NCBI GenBank assembly: GCA_019058365.1
Contig: JAHPZE010000001.1
Location: 186,001 to 250,000, forward strand
Length of the DNA: 64,000 bases
Origin: Promethearchaeota archaeon
GTDB taxonomy: Archaea > Asgardarchaeota > Lokiarchaeia > Sigyniarchaeales > SOKP01
Reading direction: 5' to 3'
Shown: piece by piece, positions 54,376 through 63,421 of the stretch
Layout of the letters: each line of letters starts with the position of its first letter
Numbering within the stretch: the first letter of the stretch is position 1
The notes under the pieces: generated by a model
The model's database searches: none
Seen by the model: the letters and a program-made list of their open reading frames with translations, nothing else
Told to the model about the DNA's origin: nothing
Translations under genes and position numbers: made by a program

Positions 54376-55683
54376 ATGCCCGAAGATTACCAGATTGCTT
54401 TAAACAAATTAAAAAGAATTTTACCCTTTGTTAATTCAGTTGCATTAATGGATGAAAGAGGCGAATTAGTTTATTCAACAGATAATTGGGATATAAAAGA
54501 AGATATGGTTAATCTAATATCTCTCTGGTCATCTATGAAACGTCAACCTATTGTAATTTCAGGAAAGGAATATTTAGTACGCACTTGTACAAGCGATAGA
54601 TTTGTAGCAAGCTCACCTAAAGGAGAAGGCCATATTGTAGGTGCTAAAGATGATGAGAGGACAATCATTACTCTTATTGAACCAGATGGGATTATTCCTT
54701 TTACTACTATGGAGATAGCTAGAATTTTAGCTTCATTAAAAGAAAAAGAACCTTACTTGGATAAGAGTATACAATTAGGAAAGAAAATCAAATTAATACG
54801 AGATGGATCCTCTAATAGTGAAAAAGTAAAGCAAAATAAACTTAATATTGATGTATTGCCTTTACAAAAACAAGATAAACCAGAATTAGATTTACCTTTC
54901 ACGGCTCGCCTTATGGCTTATTATCGAGCTCAAGAAGCTAAACACGATGATCCGTTAATTTTTGATCCTTTCGCAGAACGCCTCTCGGGTGATTTGAGTC
55001 CGTACTTGAATGATCATATACGGTTCTCTGAAATGGATTATCCGATCGTACGTTCATATTATATTGAAGAAGAGTTATTAACACCTTGGTGTAAAACAAA
55101 AGGAGAATCACAAATAGTAATGTTAGGAGCGGGGTTAGACACACGCGCGTATCGATTCAAACTCCTTCATAAAAATAAGCATACTCTTTTTGAAATCGAT
55201 TTTCCAAAAGTGATTCAATATAAAAATAAAATTTTAAAAGATGAAAAACCCTATTGCGACGTTGTACACTTATCTACTGATCTTTCCAAATCTAAATGGA
55301 TATCAATTTTGTTAAAAAGCGGATTTTCTAAAAATATTCCGACTTTTTGGATATTGGAGGGTCTCGCCTATTATATAGAAAAGCAAGATTTTACCTCTTT
55401 ACTCTTAAAAATAGCGGAGATAAGTATTGAAACCAGTCAGATTTTCACAGACATCATGCAATTATCAAGATGGTACTCTTTTCCATATACTTCAAATGGA
55501 ATTGTAGGTGATCCTTTTTCTAGGCATTTTAAATGGGGTATTGATATGAAAGTAGTTCAATCATTCTTTTCTGAATTTGGTTGGAATGTATCATGTTCTT
55601 TCGCTGACGATCATGATCAAGGTAGAAATGTGGGGCAGAAGGCGATGATTTTTATTCGTGGAGAAAGGGCTTCTAATATGTAG
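54376..55683 (+). CDS. Roadblock-like domain fused to LCM-type methyltransferase
   Basis: This 435-residue fusion has two parts. Residues 1-130 form a roadblock/LC7-like domain ('FVNSVALMDERGELVYSTD', 'GHIVGAKDDERTIITLIEP', then the final long helix). Residues 170-435 form a class I methyltransferase of the leucine carboxyl methyltransferase/PF04072 group: 'FTARLMAYYRAQEAKHDDPL', the SAM motif 'VMLGAGLDTRAYRFKL', 'EIDFPKVIQYKNKIL' and 'TFWILEGLAYYIEKQDF'. LCM enzymes methylate a protein C-terminal carboxylate (PP2A in eukaryotes) or small polyketide acids. Roadblock domains dimerise and regulate small GTPases. The fusion suggests methylation tied to a GTPase or vesicle-like machinery; this is inference. 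Confidence 0.75.
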   Translation: MPEDYQIALNKLKRILPFVNSVALMDERGELVYSTDNWDIKEDMVNLISLWSSMKRQPIVISGKEYLVRTCTSDRFVASSPKGEGHIVGAKDDERTIITLIEPDGIIPFTTMEIARILASLKEKEPYLDKSIQLGKKIKLIRDGSSNSEKVKQNKLNIDVLPLQKQDKPELDLPFTARLMAYYRAQEAKHDDPLIFDPFAERLSGDLSPYLNDHIRFSEMDYPIVRSYYIEEELLTPWCKTKGESQIVMLGAGLDTRAYRFKLLHKNKHTLFEIDFPKVIQYKNKILKDEKPYCDVVHLSTDLSKSKWISILLKSGFSKNIPTFWILEGLAYYIEKQDFTSLLLKIAEISIETSQIFTDIMQLSRWYSFPYTSNGIVGDPFSRHFKWGIDMKVVQSFFSEFGWNVSCSFADDHDQGRNVGQKAMIFIRGERASNM

Positions 55684-55785
55684 GTTTAGGCAACTTAAGG
55701 ATTTATTTTGAAATAAAACAATAAGATATAATTCATTTAAACTATTAAATAAAAATCATAAATTTAAAAAGAAAAATTTACATAG

Positions 55786-56433
55786 ATGCCAAGCGGAGTA
55801 ATTTCTCACCAAGCACCAGGATTATTAATTAAAATTAAATATCCAAGTAAGTTTGATGGAACAGCTCTATGTCTCAGTACATTAGTTCCCGATTTAAATG
55901 TACTCATTGACCCCTTTTTATCATTTTCATTTAGAAATTTAACTCATAGCTTATTAGGATTAATAATTTATACGATACCTTTAACGATAATATTAGCAAT
56001 TATTTTTTGCAGAAATATTAGTCCATTTATGGCTAAGATTGCGAAAAGAGATAATGTAATATATAAGCCATTGAAATATTTTGGCGTAGATGAATGGGAT
56101 AATTTAAAAAAAAAAAAATACAATAAGAGATTCTTTATTATTTCGTCTTACTCTGCACTTATCGGGGGATTAACACATCTTTTACTAGATCTTCCAGCAC
56201 ATGAATATGTAGAATTGTTTTATCCAATAATATTACAAAATCCTGACTTTTTATTATACTCTATTATAGATTTTGGCCCTATTACTATTGGTTCAATGCA
56301 AATTGAACGTAATTTAACAGTCTATCAACTTATATGGATGATCGAAACCTTAATTACATTTGTTATAGCTCTTTATCTTCTTAGATACATTAAAAAGCGT
56401 AATTTAATTAGCAAATGGTATGAAGATAGGTGA
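55786..56433 (+). CDS. DUF4184-like membrane protein
   Basis: This 215-residue protein has four to five hydrophobic segments. The N-terminus 'MPSGVISHQAPGLLIK' and 'LCLSTLVPDLNVLID', followed by 'RNLTHSLLGLIIY', match DUF4184/YdjM-type membrane proteins, which carry conserved His and Asp at these places and are suspected metal-dependent hydrolases. A later 'GGLTHLLLDLPAHEYVE' carries more His/Asp residues. Function unknown. The end overlaps the frame, though probably not the real start, of the DMT transporter gene. Confidence 0.72.
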   Translation: MPSGVISHQAPGLLIKIKYPSKFDGTALCLSTLVPDLNVLIDPFLSFSFRNLTHSLLGLIIYTIPLTIILAIIFCRNISPFMAKIAKRDNVIYKPLKYFGVDEWDNLKKKKYNKRFFIISSYSALIGGLTHLLLDLPAHEYVELFYPIILQNPDFLLYSIIDFGPITIGSMQIERNLTVYQLIWMIETLITFVIALYLLRYIKKRNLISKWYEDR

Positions 56434-56440
56434 ATCATCA

Positions 56441-57424
56441 ATGAATTCAACCTTAAAAATAGTTCGAAAGCAGGAAATCATTGCATATATATTATTAATC
56501 ATAACTATGGTCATTTGGGGAGGCACATGGCCATTAGGTCGATGGTTAGTTTCTGAAGAAGTAGGAGGCGCAACAATCCCACCATTCATGATAGCAGCGA
56601 TCCGATATTTTTTAGCTATAATTTGTTTTTTTCTCATTCTTAAATTTAAAGAAGGAACGTTAAATTGGCAATTTGCAAAGAAAAATTGGAAGATCTTAGC
56701 CATGATGGGGTTTTTATCTGTTACAATTTATCAAGCAGGTTATCTTTTAGGTGAAATCTTCACGGCTGCGAGTGATGCAAGTATAATGGTCGCAACAAAT
56801 GCTATTTGGGTTGTAATTCTTTCCAGCATTTTCTTAAAAACAGAATTTTTTAACTGGAAAAAAGCAGCTGGATCTTTGTTAGCATTTCTAGCGGTTATCC
56901 TTGTTGTAGGGTTTTCTCCAAATGTAGAGGTTTTGAATCGATTTCTTGGAGATATTTTAATATTGGGAGCGGCATTTGCTTATGCTACATATACTATCAT
57001 TTCGCGTTATTTTTTGAACAAGACTAAAAGCGAAGCTGAATCCCATCAACCGAGCTCTATATGGATAATGACATGGGTATCATTTTTTGGATTTTTAACA
57101 ACCACTCCAATAGCTTTAATTATCAGCCCGGAATACCTTAACCCTCTTTGTTACATTTCAATTCCTCCCCGAGTATGGATAGGAATTGCATATTTAGCAT
57201 TTTTATCAACAATAGGCGCATATACATTTTATTTAGAGGGAGTAAAACGTTTAGATGCCAGCAGAGCAGCAATTTTTCAAGCATTAGTTCCTTTATTTGG
57301 TGTATTATTTTCTGCGATATTCCTTCAAGAAAACTTCGATATTTTCATTTATCCCTTCTCTTTATTATTGGTTGTTTTAGGAATAATTCTTGTAAATATT
57401 AAAAAAAATAAGAAAGTGGATTAA
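56441..57424 (+). CDS. DMT-superfamily (EamA) transporter
   Basis: This 327-residue protein has ten membrane helices arranged as two EamA repeats, with 'ITMVIWGGTWPLGRWLV' in helix 1 and 'LGAAFAYATYTIISRYFL' opening the second repeat. The ATG at 56441 is chosen because 'AGGTGA' stands eight bases ahead; an ATG at 56420 would overlap the upstream gene by 14 bp. EamA proteins export amino acids or other metabolites; the substrate is unknown. The second repeat shows the frequent 'LVPLFGVLFSAIFLQE' motif near the C-terminus. Confidence 0.88.
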   Translation: MNSTLKIVRKQEIIAYILLIITMVIWGGTWPLGRWLVSEEVGGATIPPFMIAAIRYFLAIICFFLILKFKEGTLNWQFAKKNWKILAMMGFLSVTIYQAGYLLGEIFTAASDASIMVATNAIWVVILSSIFLKTEFFNWKKAAGSLLAFLAVILVVGFSPNVEVLNRFLGDILILGAAFAYATYTIISRYFLNKTKSEAESHQPSSIWIMTWVSFFGFLTTTPIALIISPEYLNPLCYISIPPRVWIGIAYLAFLSTIGAYTFYLEGVKRLDASRAAIFQALVPLFGVLFSAIFLQENFDIFIYPFSLLLVVLGIILVNIKKNKKVD

Positions 57425-57542
57425 TTTTCAATCCCTGAGACAAATTCTATTATTGATCGGCAACTACAAAAAAAAATTCATAATTTCAATATAACATTAA
57501 CTATATGTTTTTATATCAGAATTTATTTCTAACAAGTAGAAA

Positions 57543-57890
57543 ATGAATGAGAATAAGGATTATTATGAACTTTTAGGGATTGAAAAAGATTCTACAGAAG
57601 AGGAAATCAAGTTAGCATATAGAAAATTAGCTAAAAAATATCATCCCGATGTAAATAAAACTGATCCTAAAGCGAAAGAGAAATTTATCGAAATAAAAGA
57701 AGCTTATGAAACCTTAACTGATCCTATAAAACGTAGAATCTATAATCAACCAAAAAATAATCCTCAAAACCCAGATTGGAGTGATCTATTTAGAATTTCT
57801 GATTTTAGGACTTTTATCGAAATAATGAGACGAATGAATAGAAATTCAGCTCTATATTATAAACCTCCTCCTGAAGGGATGTACATCTAA
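57543..57890 (+). CDS. J-domain (DnaJ-like) protein
   Basis: This 115-residue protein has a complete N-terminal J domain: '[20 protein letters not shown]' with the His-Pro-Asp triad at 34-36 ('KKYHPDVNK'), which stimulates Hsp70 ATPase. The remaining 45 residues lack the Gly/Phe, zinc-finger and C-terminal domains of full DnaJ. It is therefore a short J-protein that may target DnaK to a particular client. No dnaK gene is in this window. Confidence 0.9.
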   Translation: MNENKDYYELLGIEKDSTEEEIKLAYRKLAKKYHPDVNKTDPKAKEKFIEIKEAYETLTDPIKRRIYNQPKNNPQNPDWSDLFRISDFRTFIEIMRRMNRNSALYYKPPPEGMYI

Positions 57891-58033
57891 TAAGGTGATT
57901 TTCTATTTGTTTGCCTAATATCTTAAGGAAATATTAGAATTTTTTTTAATAAAAATAATATAAATTTATAAGTTCATTATTTCATTTAGAATAGATCTGA
58001 TAATGTTGATTTAATTTTAATTCAGGTTATAAT

Positions 58034-58303
58034 ATGGTTGATTCCTCAAAATCTGACTTAGTGAATAAGATTAAAACTGAATATAATAAAAAATTGAAAG
58101 AATTAGAATCAAGGTTAGCATTAAAACATAAAGAATTGAAACAAATTGAAAATGAGCTTATTCATGACACAAAAAAGATTGATCATTCAAATGTTGGTAA
58201 ATTAAAATCACAAAAAGCAGAAATAAACGCAGCTATATTATTGTTAAAAAAAGAAATTAAAAAAGTCAGTAAGGAAAGGACTAAAAAACTTAAAAAATTG
58301 TGA
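58034..58303 (+). CDS. Small coiled-coil protein, unknown
   Basis: This 89-residue protein is Lys/Glu/Leu-rich and predicted as two long helices with heptads ('YNKKLKELESRLALKHKELK', 'ILLLKKEIKKVSKERTKKL'), broken near 'HSNVG'. No signal peptide or membrane helix. Such short basic coiled coils are common among Asgard unknowns. No function can be assigned. Confidence 0.55.
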   Translation: MVDSSKSDLVNKIKTEYNKKLKELESRLALKHKELKQIENELIHDTKKIDHSNVGKLKSQKAEINAAILLLKKEIKKVSKERTKKLKKL

Positions 58304-58446
58304 AGATTCCTTTTTGTTTAATTTTTTATTCTCATGGAATGTTTCTTGATTTTTCAATAAGACTTATAGATTTTAATAATTAAAATATTAATAGATCTTG
58401 AATAGACAAAAAAAAATAAATTAAACTAAAAAATTTTAAAATACCT

Positions 58447-58572
58447 ATGGCTGAAGTTAATCAAGAAATGGGAAATTGCGAAGAATGTGGGACGGCGATT
58501 AATCTAGCTGAAGCATGGAGAGTAAACGAAAAATTTTATTGTCAAAATTGCTTTGAGAAATTGAACCTCTAA
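58447..58572 (+). CDS. 41-residue zinc-ribbon microprotein
   Basis: This 41-codon gene encodes MAEVNQEMGNCEECGTAI and onward, with two C-x2-C knuckles ('CEECG' at 11-15 and 'CQNCF' at 32-36) separated by 17 residues. That spacing suits one zinc atom and resembles LIM-like or zinc-ribbon half modules. The frame starts at an ATG and ends in TAA with balanced composition. It may be a stand-alone adaptor or nucleic-acid contact protein. Confidence 0.6.
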   Translation: MAEVNQEMGNCEECGTAINLAEAWRVNEKFYCQNCFEKLNL

Positions 58573-59267
58573 TTTTACCGCCTTAAATTTTAAAGTCTTT
58601 TCATAACTAGTTTTTTTATGAAATTATCTTAAGATAACTCTATTTTGAGCTAACTGATGGACAATGGATATAATATTTAGATACTCTTTATAAATAAATA
58701 AAAAAATAAGAAAATTGTATTTAAGAATTATTCTGGTGTCGCTCGTTTTTTCATAAAGATATATACACGAGCACTTATAATTAAGTATTAAATTATAAAA
58801 TTCGAATATCATGAATTAATCTTTCTAACTGAATTTATTCTGCAATAATCCAAGAAATAAGACTATAATTTATTAAAATTAATTCTCTAATACTAGGGTC
58901 ATCATTAATAGTATTTTAAAAAGGGTAAAAACCCGAAAAATATCCCTAACATTGGAAAGGATATTATTGTTATTAATTGAATCTATTCTTTTAAAAAACT
59001 TAATCATGTACTACGTCAGTTAGTCTAACTTTCTTTAAGTTTTAAATTCCCTTTTTTGCAAGGATTATTTAAATTAATGCTTTTCAGTAAAACATCGATT
59101 TTCAGTTTTATTAAGAATATTAATTAATCTTTTTCACAGATATTACCTAAATAATAAGGATATTCAGTTAGAGTTCTTACTACGTTTATGAGAGGGAGAT
59201 TTATAATTTTTACGCCATATTATTATAAAAGTGATTAGCTTACATTCTAATAATATATAATTAAAAT
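58573..59267. other. Long intergenic region
   Basis: This 695-bp gap holds a 40-bp near-copy of the 3' end of the surface-protein gene (58727-58766, listed separately). Short dyads such as GTTAG-T-CTAAC occur but nothing convincing as an RNA gene. The 62-codon minus frame near 58.7 kb is in a different frame from that relic and looks fortuitous. The part just before 59268 should contain the promoter for the sugar-porter operon. Confidence 0.4.
58727..58766 (-). pseudogene. Relic of a surface-protein 3' end
   Basis: On the minus strand this reads V-Y-I-F-M-K-K-R-A-T-P-E-stop, and the DNA matches 36 of 40 bases with the 3' end of the surface-protein gene at 63421-63460 (V-Y-I-F-M-K-K-R-A-T-L-V-stop). 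The upstream frame is closed after about ten codons, so only the tail remains. Confidence 0.45.
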
Positions 59268-60662
59268 ATGAGAAAAATAATCGCTAAGATGTTAATTCAC
59301 AAATCTGGGAATAATACGTTTATTTATGTTATTGCGATGGTATCAGGACTAAGCGGAATGTTATTTGGTTATGATACTGGTGTCATTTCTGGGGCTATTC
59401 TGTTTATCAAGCAAGAATATACTCTTTTACCATTTATACAGGGATTAGTTATTAGTGCTGTATTAATTGGAGCAATAATCGGAGCATTTATTGGTGGAAC
59501 GTTAGCAGATCGTTATGGACGAAGAAAAATGATTATTGTAGCAGCAATTATATTTACTGGGGGTGCCATTGGAACCTCATTAACACTAAATATAATTTTC
59601 TTGATCATTGGAAGAATAATTGTAGGAATTGCTATAGGGATGGCATCCTTTATTGCTCCACTCTATATTTCTGAAATGTCTCCACCAAGGATTAGAGGAT
59701 CATTAGTGTCCTTAAATCAATTATTTATTACTATAGGAATTGTTATATCTTACTTGGTGGATTATGCTTTTACTCCTATAAGTGGTTGGCGTTATATGCT
59801 TGGTTTAGCGGCTATTCCCTCACTTATATTATTAATTGCAATGACCTTTATGCCAAATAGCCCACGATGGCTAGTTAATAATAGAAAGATGGATAAAGCA
59901 CGTTCTACCTTGATTGAGATTCGAAGGACTAATAATATCAATAATGAACTCAATGAAATAATGACTAGCCTAGATAAGCAAAAAGGAGGGAGAAAAGAAC
60001 TGTTTAGTCCTTTAATAAAACCTGCAATGATTGTGGGTATATCATTAGCAATTTTCCAACAAGTTACTGGAATTAATACCGTGATATATTATGCTCCGAC
60101 GATTTTTGAATTTGCAGGATTTCAATCAGCTGCAGCTGCTATCTTTGCTACAATCATAGTTGGAATTGTGAATGTAGGCTTTACTCTTGTTGCGATATTT
60201 TTGTTGGATCGCGTCGGTCGGCGTAAATTATTGTTACTCGGTTTAGCTGGTATGAGTGGGATGCTCATAATGTTAGGGATAGTATTCTTTTTACCAAGTT
60301 TATTAAATCAATTAGGAACATTAGCTGCAATTGGTTTAATTTCTTATGTTGCCTTTTTTGCTATAGGGTTAGGACCAGTCTTTTGGTTATTAATCTCCGA
60401 AATATATCCTCTAAAAGTTAGAGGTCTTGCGATGAGCATTGTAACAGAGGCTAATTGGGGATCTAATTTAATCATTGCGTTAACCTTTTTAACTCTGATT
60501 CAATTATTGGGACGTGCAGGTACATTTTGGCTTTATGCTGTTGTAGGAATATTGGCATTAATCTTTACGTATGTTTATGTTCCAGAAACTAAGGGAAGAA
60601 CCTTAGAAGAAATTGAAGAACATTGGCGTGGTGGAAAACATCCACGAGAATTGGGGAGATGA
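59268..60662 (+). CDS. Sugar-porter-family MFS transporter
   Basis: This 464-residue protein has 12 helices and the full signature set of the sugar porter family: 'GMLFGYDTGVISGAILFIK' in helix 1, 'GTLADRYGRRKMI' after helix 2, 'PLYISEMSPPRIRGSLVSLN' after helix 4, 'PNSPRWLVN' after helix 6 and 'YVPETKGRTLEEIEEHW' at the end. XylE, AraE and GLUT proteins belong here, so a hexose or pentose/H+ symporter is expected. It ends 6 bp before the GH15 gene. The pair makes an uptake-plus-hydrolysis unit. The origin looks bacterial. Confidence 0.93.
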   Translation: MRKIIAKMLIHKSGNNTFIYVIAMVSGLSGMLFGYDTGVISGAILFIKQEYTLLPFIQGLVISAVLIGAIIGAFIGGTLADRYGRRKMIIVAAIIFTGGAIGTSLTLNIIFLIIGRIIVGIAIGMASFIAPLYISEMSPPRIRGSLVSLNQLFITIGIVISYLVDYAFTPISGWRYMLGLAAIPSLILLIAMTFMPNSPRWLVNNRKMDKARSTLIEIRRTNNINNELNEIMTSLDKQKGGRKELFSPLIKPAMIVGISLAIFQQVTGINTVIYYAPTIFEFAGFQSAAAAIFATIIVGIVNVGFTLVAIFLLDRVGRRKLLLLGLAGMSGMLIMLGIVFFLPSLLNQLGTLAAIGLISYVAFFAIGLGPVFWLLISEIYPLKVRGLAMSIVTEANWGSNLIIALTFLTLIQLLGRAGTFWLYAVVGILALIFTYVYVPETKGRTLEEIEEHWRGGKHPRELGR

Positions 60663-60668
60663 TATTTT

Positions 60669-63089
60669 ATGAATCAAAAAGAAGTATTGTATGATGGTGA
60701 GGCACCAGGACATCCTGGAAAAGATCCCAGTTGGACATCAAGTGCAAAAGATGGAATAGGAACATCTATATCTCGTGAAAGCTTAGTTTGGTTTACATTA
60801 TCTAATGGTATCGTTGATGAAGTATATTATCCTCGTATTGATCAAGCAAATATTCGAGATCTTCAATTTCTTATTTCTAATGGCATTGATCTTTTCGAAG
60901 AAGAGAAAATTGACTGTGATCATAAGATTTCAACGTTAGATGAAGGAGTTCCTGCATATAAGATTACAAATACATCACATAAAAGAAGATATACAATAGA
61001 AAAAACAATTCTAACTGATCCTAGAAGGGATGTACTCTTGTTAAAAGTAAAATTTACACCTTTAAAAGGAAATTTTGATGATTACCATCTTTATACAATT
61101 TTGAATCCTCATGTCAAAAACTTTGGTTATGGCAACGATAGCTGGGTGGGTGATTATAAAGGCATTCCCATGCTTTTTGCTCAGAGAGAAGATGTTGTTT
61201 TAGCATTAGCATGTTCTACACCATTTATTAAAATGAGCTGTGGATTTTATGGTATAAGTGATGGTTGGCAAGATATTAATAAAAATCATACCTTATCACA
61301 TCAATATTCCCGTGCTTCAAATGGAAATGTTGTTATAACAGGAGAAATTGATTTAAAAGCAAGTAATGGAAACTTTATTTTAGTCGTTGCATTCGGAAAT
61401 AATCCGGCAGAAGCAGGTCAACTTGCCCGTAGTACTTTGTTTAATGATATTGATCAAATAATTGAGGCTTATACCCTATCTTGGTTAGAATTTCAGCAAA
61501 AATGTATGAATTTAGGCCAAGTTGGAAAAAAAGGATTCAATATTTACCGGTTGAGTATTGTAGTCTTAAAGACTCATATGGATAAACGTCTTTCAGATGG
61601 CACAATAGCGAGTTTATCAATTCCTTGGGGATTCGCTAAAGGGGACGATGATTTAGGAGGGTATCACTTAGTGTGGCCTAGGGATCTTGTTGAAACTGCA
61701 GGTGGACTTCTTGCAGTGGGAGCTAATATAGAAGCTTTACATATTATGATTTATTTAATGAGTACTCAAAATGAAGATGGACATTGGCCTCAAAATATGT
61801 GGTTAGATGGAACTGAATATTGGCATGGAATACAAATGGACGAAACTGCTTTTCCAATATTACTTGCGTATGCTCTAAAAAAAAATGGGCAGCTTAAAAA
61901 GATCAATATTTGGCCTACTATAAAAAAGGCTGTGAGCTTTTTAGCATGTAATGGTCCAGTCTCTCAAGAAGACCGATGGGAAGAAGATCCAGGTTATTCT
62001 CCCTTCACTTTAGCAGTAGAAATTGTTGCTCTGCTCATTGCATCAGAATTTGCTAAAGAAGCAGGGGAATCGTTAATTGCTAAATATTTAACAGAAGTAG
62101 CGGACTATTGGAATTCTAATATCGAAAAATGGACTTATGTTAAATATTCACATCTCACCGAGAGACTGTATGTTGAAGGTTATTATGTTCGAATAAGTCC
62201 TCCTGATTTTTCAGATGCACCCTCTCCCAAGGATGGTTATGTCCCTATTAAAAATAGACCTCCTGGTGAAAATAGAGCTCTTTTTGAATATATTGTTAGT
62301 CCTGATGCATTAGCTTTGGTACGATTTGGATTACGTGCTGCTGATGACCCAAGAATCGTCAATACAGTAAAAGTTGTTGATTCTATGTTAAAAACAGAAA
62401 CTTCAACTGGTCCTGTATGGCATCGTTATAATAAAGATGGATATGGAGAACATTTAAATGGAGATCCTTTCGATGGTACTGGAATTGGTAGGGGGTGGCC
62501 TCTTTTAGCAGGTGAACGTGCCCATTATGAACTAGCGAAAGGAAATATTGATCGAGCAGAAAAGCTTTTAAAAGTAATGGAAATGCAAGTTGGTTCGGGA
62601 GGACTCATTCCCGAACAAATTTGGGATGCAGAAGATATACCTCATAAGAATTTATTTAACGGGCATCCTTCAGGTTCTGCTATGCCCTTAGTCTGGGCGC
62701 ATTCTGAATATGTAAAATTAGTGCGATCATTAGAAGACAACAATATTTTTGATATGCCGTTTCTAACCAAACAGAGATATGTAAAAGAAAATCATCCTTC
62801 AAATCTAAAAATATGGAAATATAATCATAAATGTTCTCAAATGGATGTAGGAAAGATCTTGAGAATTGAATTAAGAGTTCCAGCCAGAGTTAGATGGTCC
62901 ATTGATGATTGGAAGACAATTCAAGAATCCGAAACAATTGATACAGGTTTAGGTATCTATTATGTAGATTTACCGACTAAAGATTTGAGTGAACAAGTAA
63001 AGTTGAGTTTTACATTCCATTGGTTAGCTCAAGATAAATGGGAAAATATTAATTATGAAATCGAATTGACCAATAAGAGTTCTGATTAA
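60669..63089 (+). CDS. Glycoside hydrolase family 15 glucoamylase/glucodextranase-like
   Basis: This 806-residue enzyme starts with the N-terminal beta-sandwich of bacterial/archaeal GH15 enzymes ('APGHPGKDPSWTSSAKDGIG'), followed by the (alpha/alpha)6 barrel (about 275-680). Barrel marks include 'GGYHLVWPRDLVETAGGLL', 'QMDETAFPILL' and 'GTGIGRGWPLLAGERAHYEL'; the catalytic acid is in the last block. A C-terminal beta-domain (about 700-806) is like that of glucodextranases. No signal peptide is seen, so it acts on imported maltodextrins or internal glycogen, releasing glucose. 'GGAGATGA' near the upstream stop serves as ribosome-binding site. Confidence 0.93.
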   Translation: MNQKEVLYDGEAPGHPGKDPSWTSSAKDGIGTSISRESLVWFTLSNGIVDEVYYPRIDQANIRDLQFLISNGIDLFEEEKIDCDHKISTLDEGVPAYKITNTSHKRRYTIEKTILTDPRRDVLLLKVKFTPLKGNFDDYHLYTILNPHVKNFGYGNDSWVGDYKGIPMLFAQREDVVLALACSTPFIKMSCGFYGISDGWQDINKNHTLSHQYSRASNGNVVITGEIDLKASNGNFILVVAFGNNPAEAGQLARSTLFNDIDQIIEAYTLSWLEFQQKCMNLGQVGKKGFNIYRLSIVVLKTHMDKRLSDGTIASLSIPWGFAKGDDDLGGYHLVWPRDLVETAGGLLAVGANIEALHIMIYLMSTQNEDGHWPQNMWLDGTEYWHGIQMDETAFPILLAYALKKNGQLKKINIWPTIKKAVSFLACNGPVSQEDRWEEDPGYSPFTLAVEIVALLIASEFAKEAGESLIAKYLTEVADYWNSNIEKWTYVKYSHLTERLYVEGYYVRISPPDFSDAPSPKDGYVPIKNRPPGENRALFEYIVSPDALALVRFGLRAADDPRIVNTVKVVDSMLKTETSTGPVWHRYNKDGYGEHLNGDPFDGTGIGRGWPLLAGERAHYELAKGNIDRAEKLLKVMEMQVGSGGLIPEQIWDAEDIPHKNLFNGHPSGSAMPLVWAHSEYVKLVRSLEDNNIFDMPFLTKQRYVKENHPSNLKIWKYNHKCSQMDVGKILRIELRVPARVRWSIDDWKTIQESETIDTGLGIYYVDLPTKDLSEQVKLSFTFHWLAQDKWENINYEIELTNKSSD

Positions 63090-63204
63090 TTGATAATTCA
63101 ATTTAATCTTATGAACATTTGAGTTAAGTCTATTTGGTCTCTATTATTGTACAGGCAAAAATGTATAAAAAAATTTTTATTCGAATAGTTTGAATATGGC
63201 GTAA
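63090..63204. other. Short gap with an 8-bp inverted repeat
   Basis: GAATAGTT (63183-63190) and AACTATTC (63203-63210) form a perfect 8-bp dyad with a 12-bp spacer, overlapping the stop of the Lrp remnant. It could be a hairpin or an old operator. Nothing else is seen. Confidence 0.35.
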
Positions 63205-63375
63205 CTATTCAGGAATAATAATTGAATGATCTTCTTTTATTCGGTCTAAGACAATTTCAGTTTTAACCTCTTCAACTCCAGGAAGGTTGCGAAGGATTTC
63301 AATAAGACACTTAGAATCTCGCAATAATTGTAAAAATGTAGTAATAGTGAAGTAAATCAATTTTTCAGGATAAAC
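63205..63375 (-). pseudogene. Remnant of an Lrp/AsnC regulator (ligand-binding domain end)
   Basis: Reading the minus strand from 63375 to a TAG at 63205 gives 56 codons closed upstream by TGA. 'CLIEILRNLPGVEEVKTEIV' followed by 'LDRIKED' is the last helix and strand of the RAM ligand-binding domain of Lrp/AsnC proteins, whose 'L-P-G-V' turn is characteristic. The DNA-binding half and the start are absent and no frameshifted continuation is visible. It is more likely a decayed regulator than a working stand-alone RAM protein, which normally has about 75 residues. Confidence 0.55.
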
Positions 63376-63421
63376 TCAGGATGAATTATATAAAAAAAAG
63401 AAGAATTAAGGAAATTAGGAA

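Noticed and set aside
58624..58812. 62-codon minus-strand frame
   Set aside because: It reads the surface-gene relic in a different frame and has a random Tyr/Ile/Asn composition.
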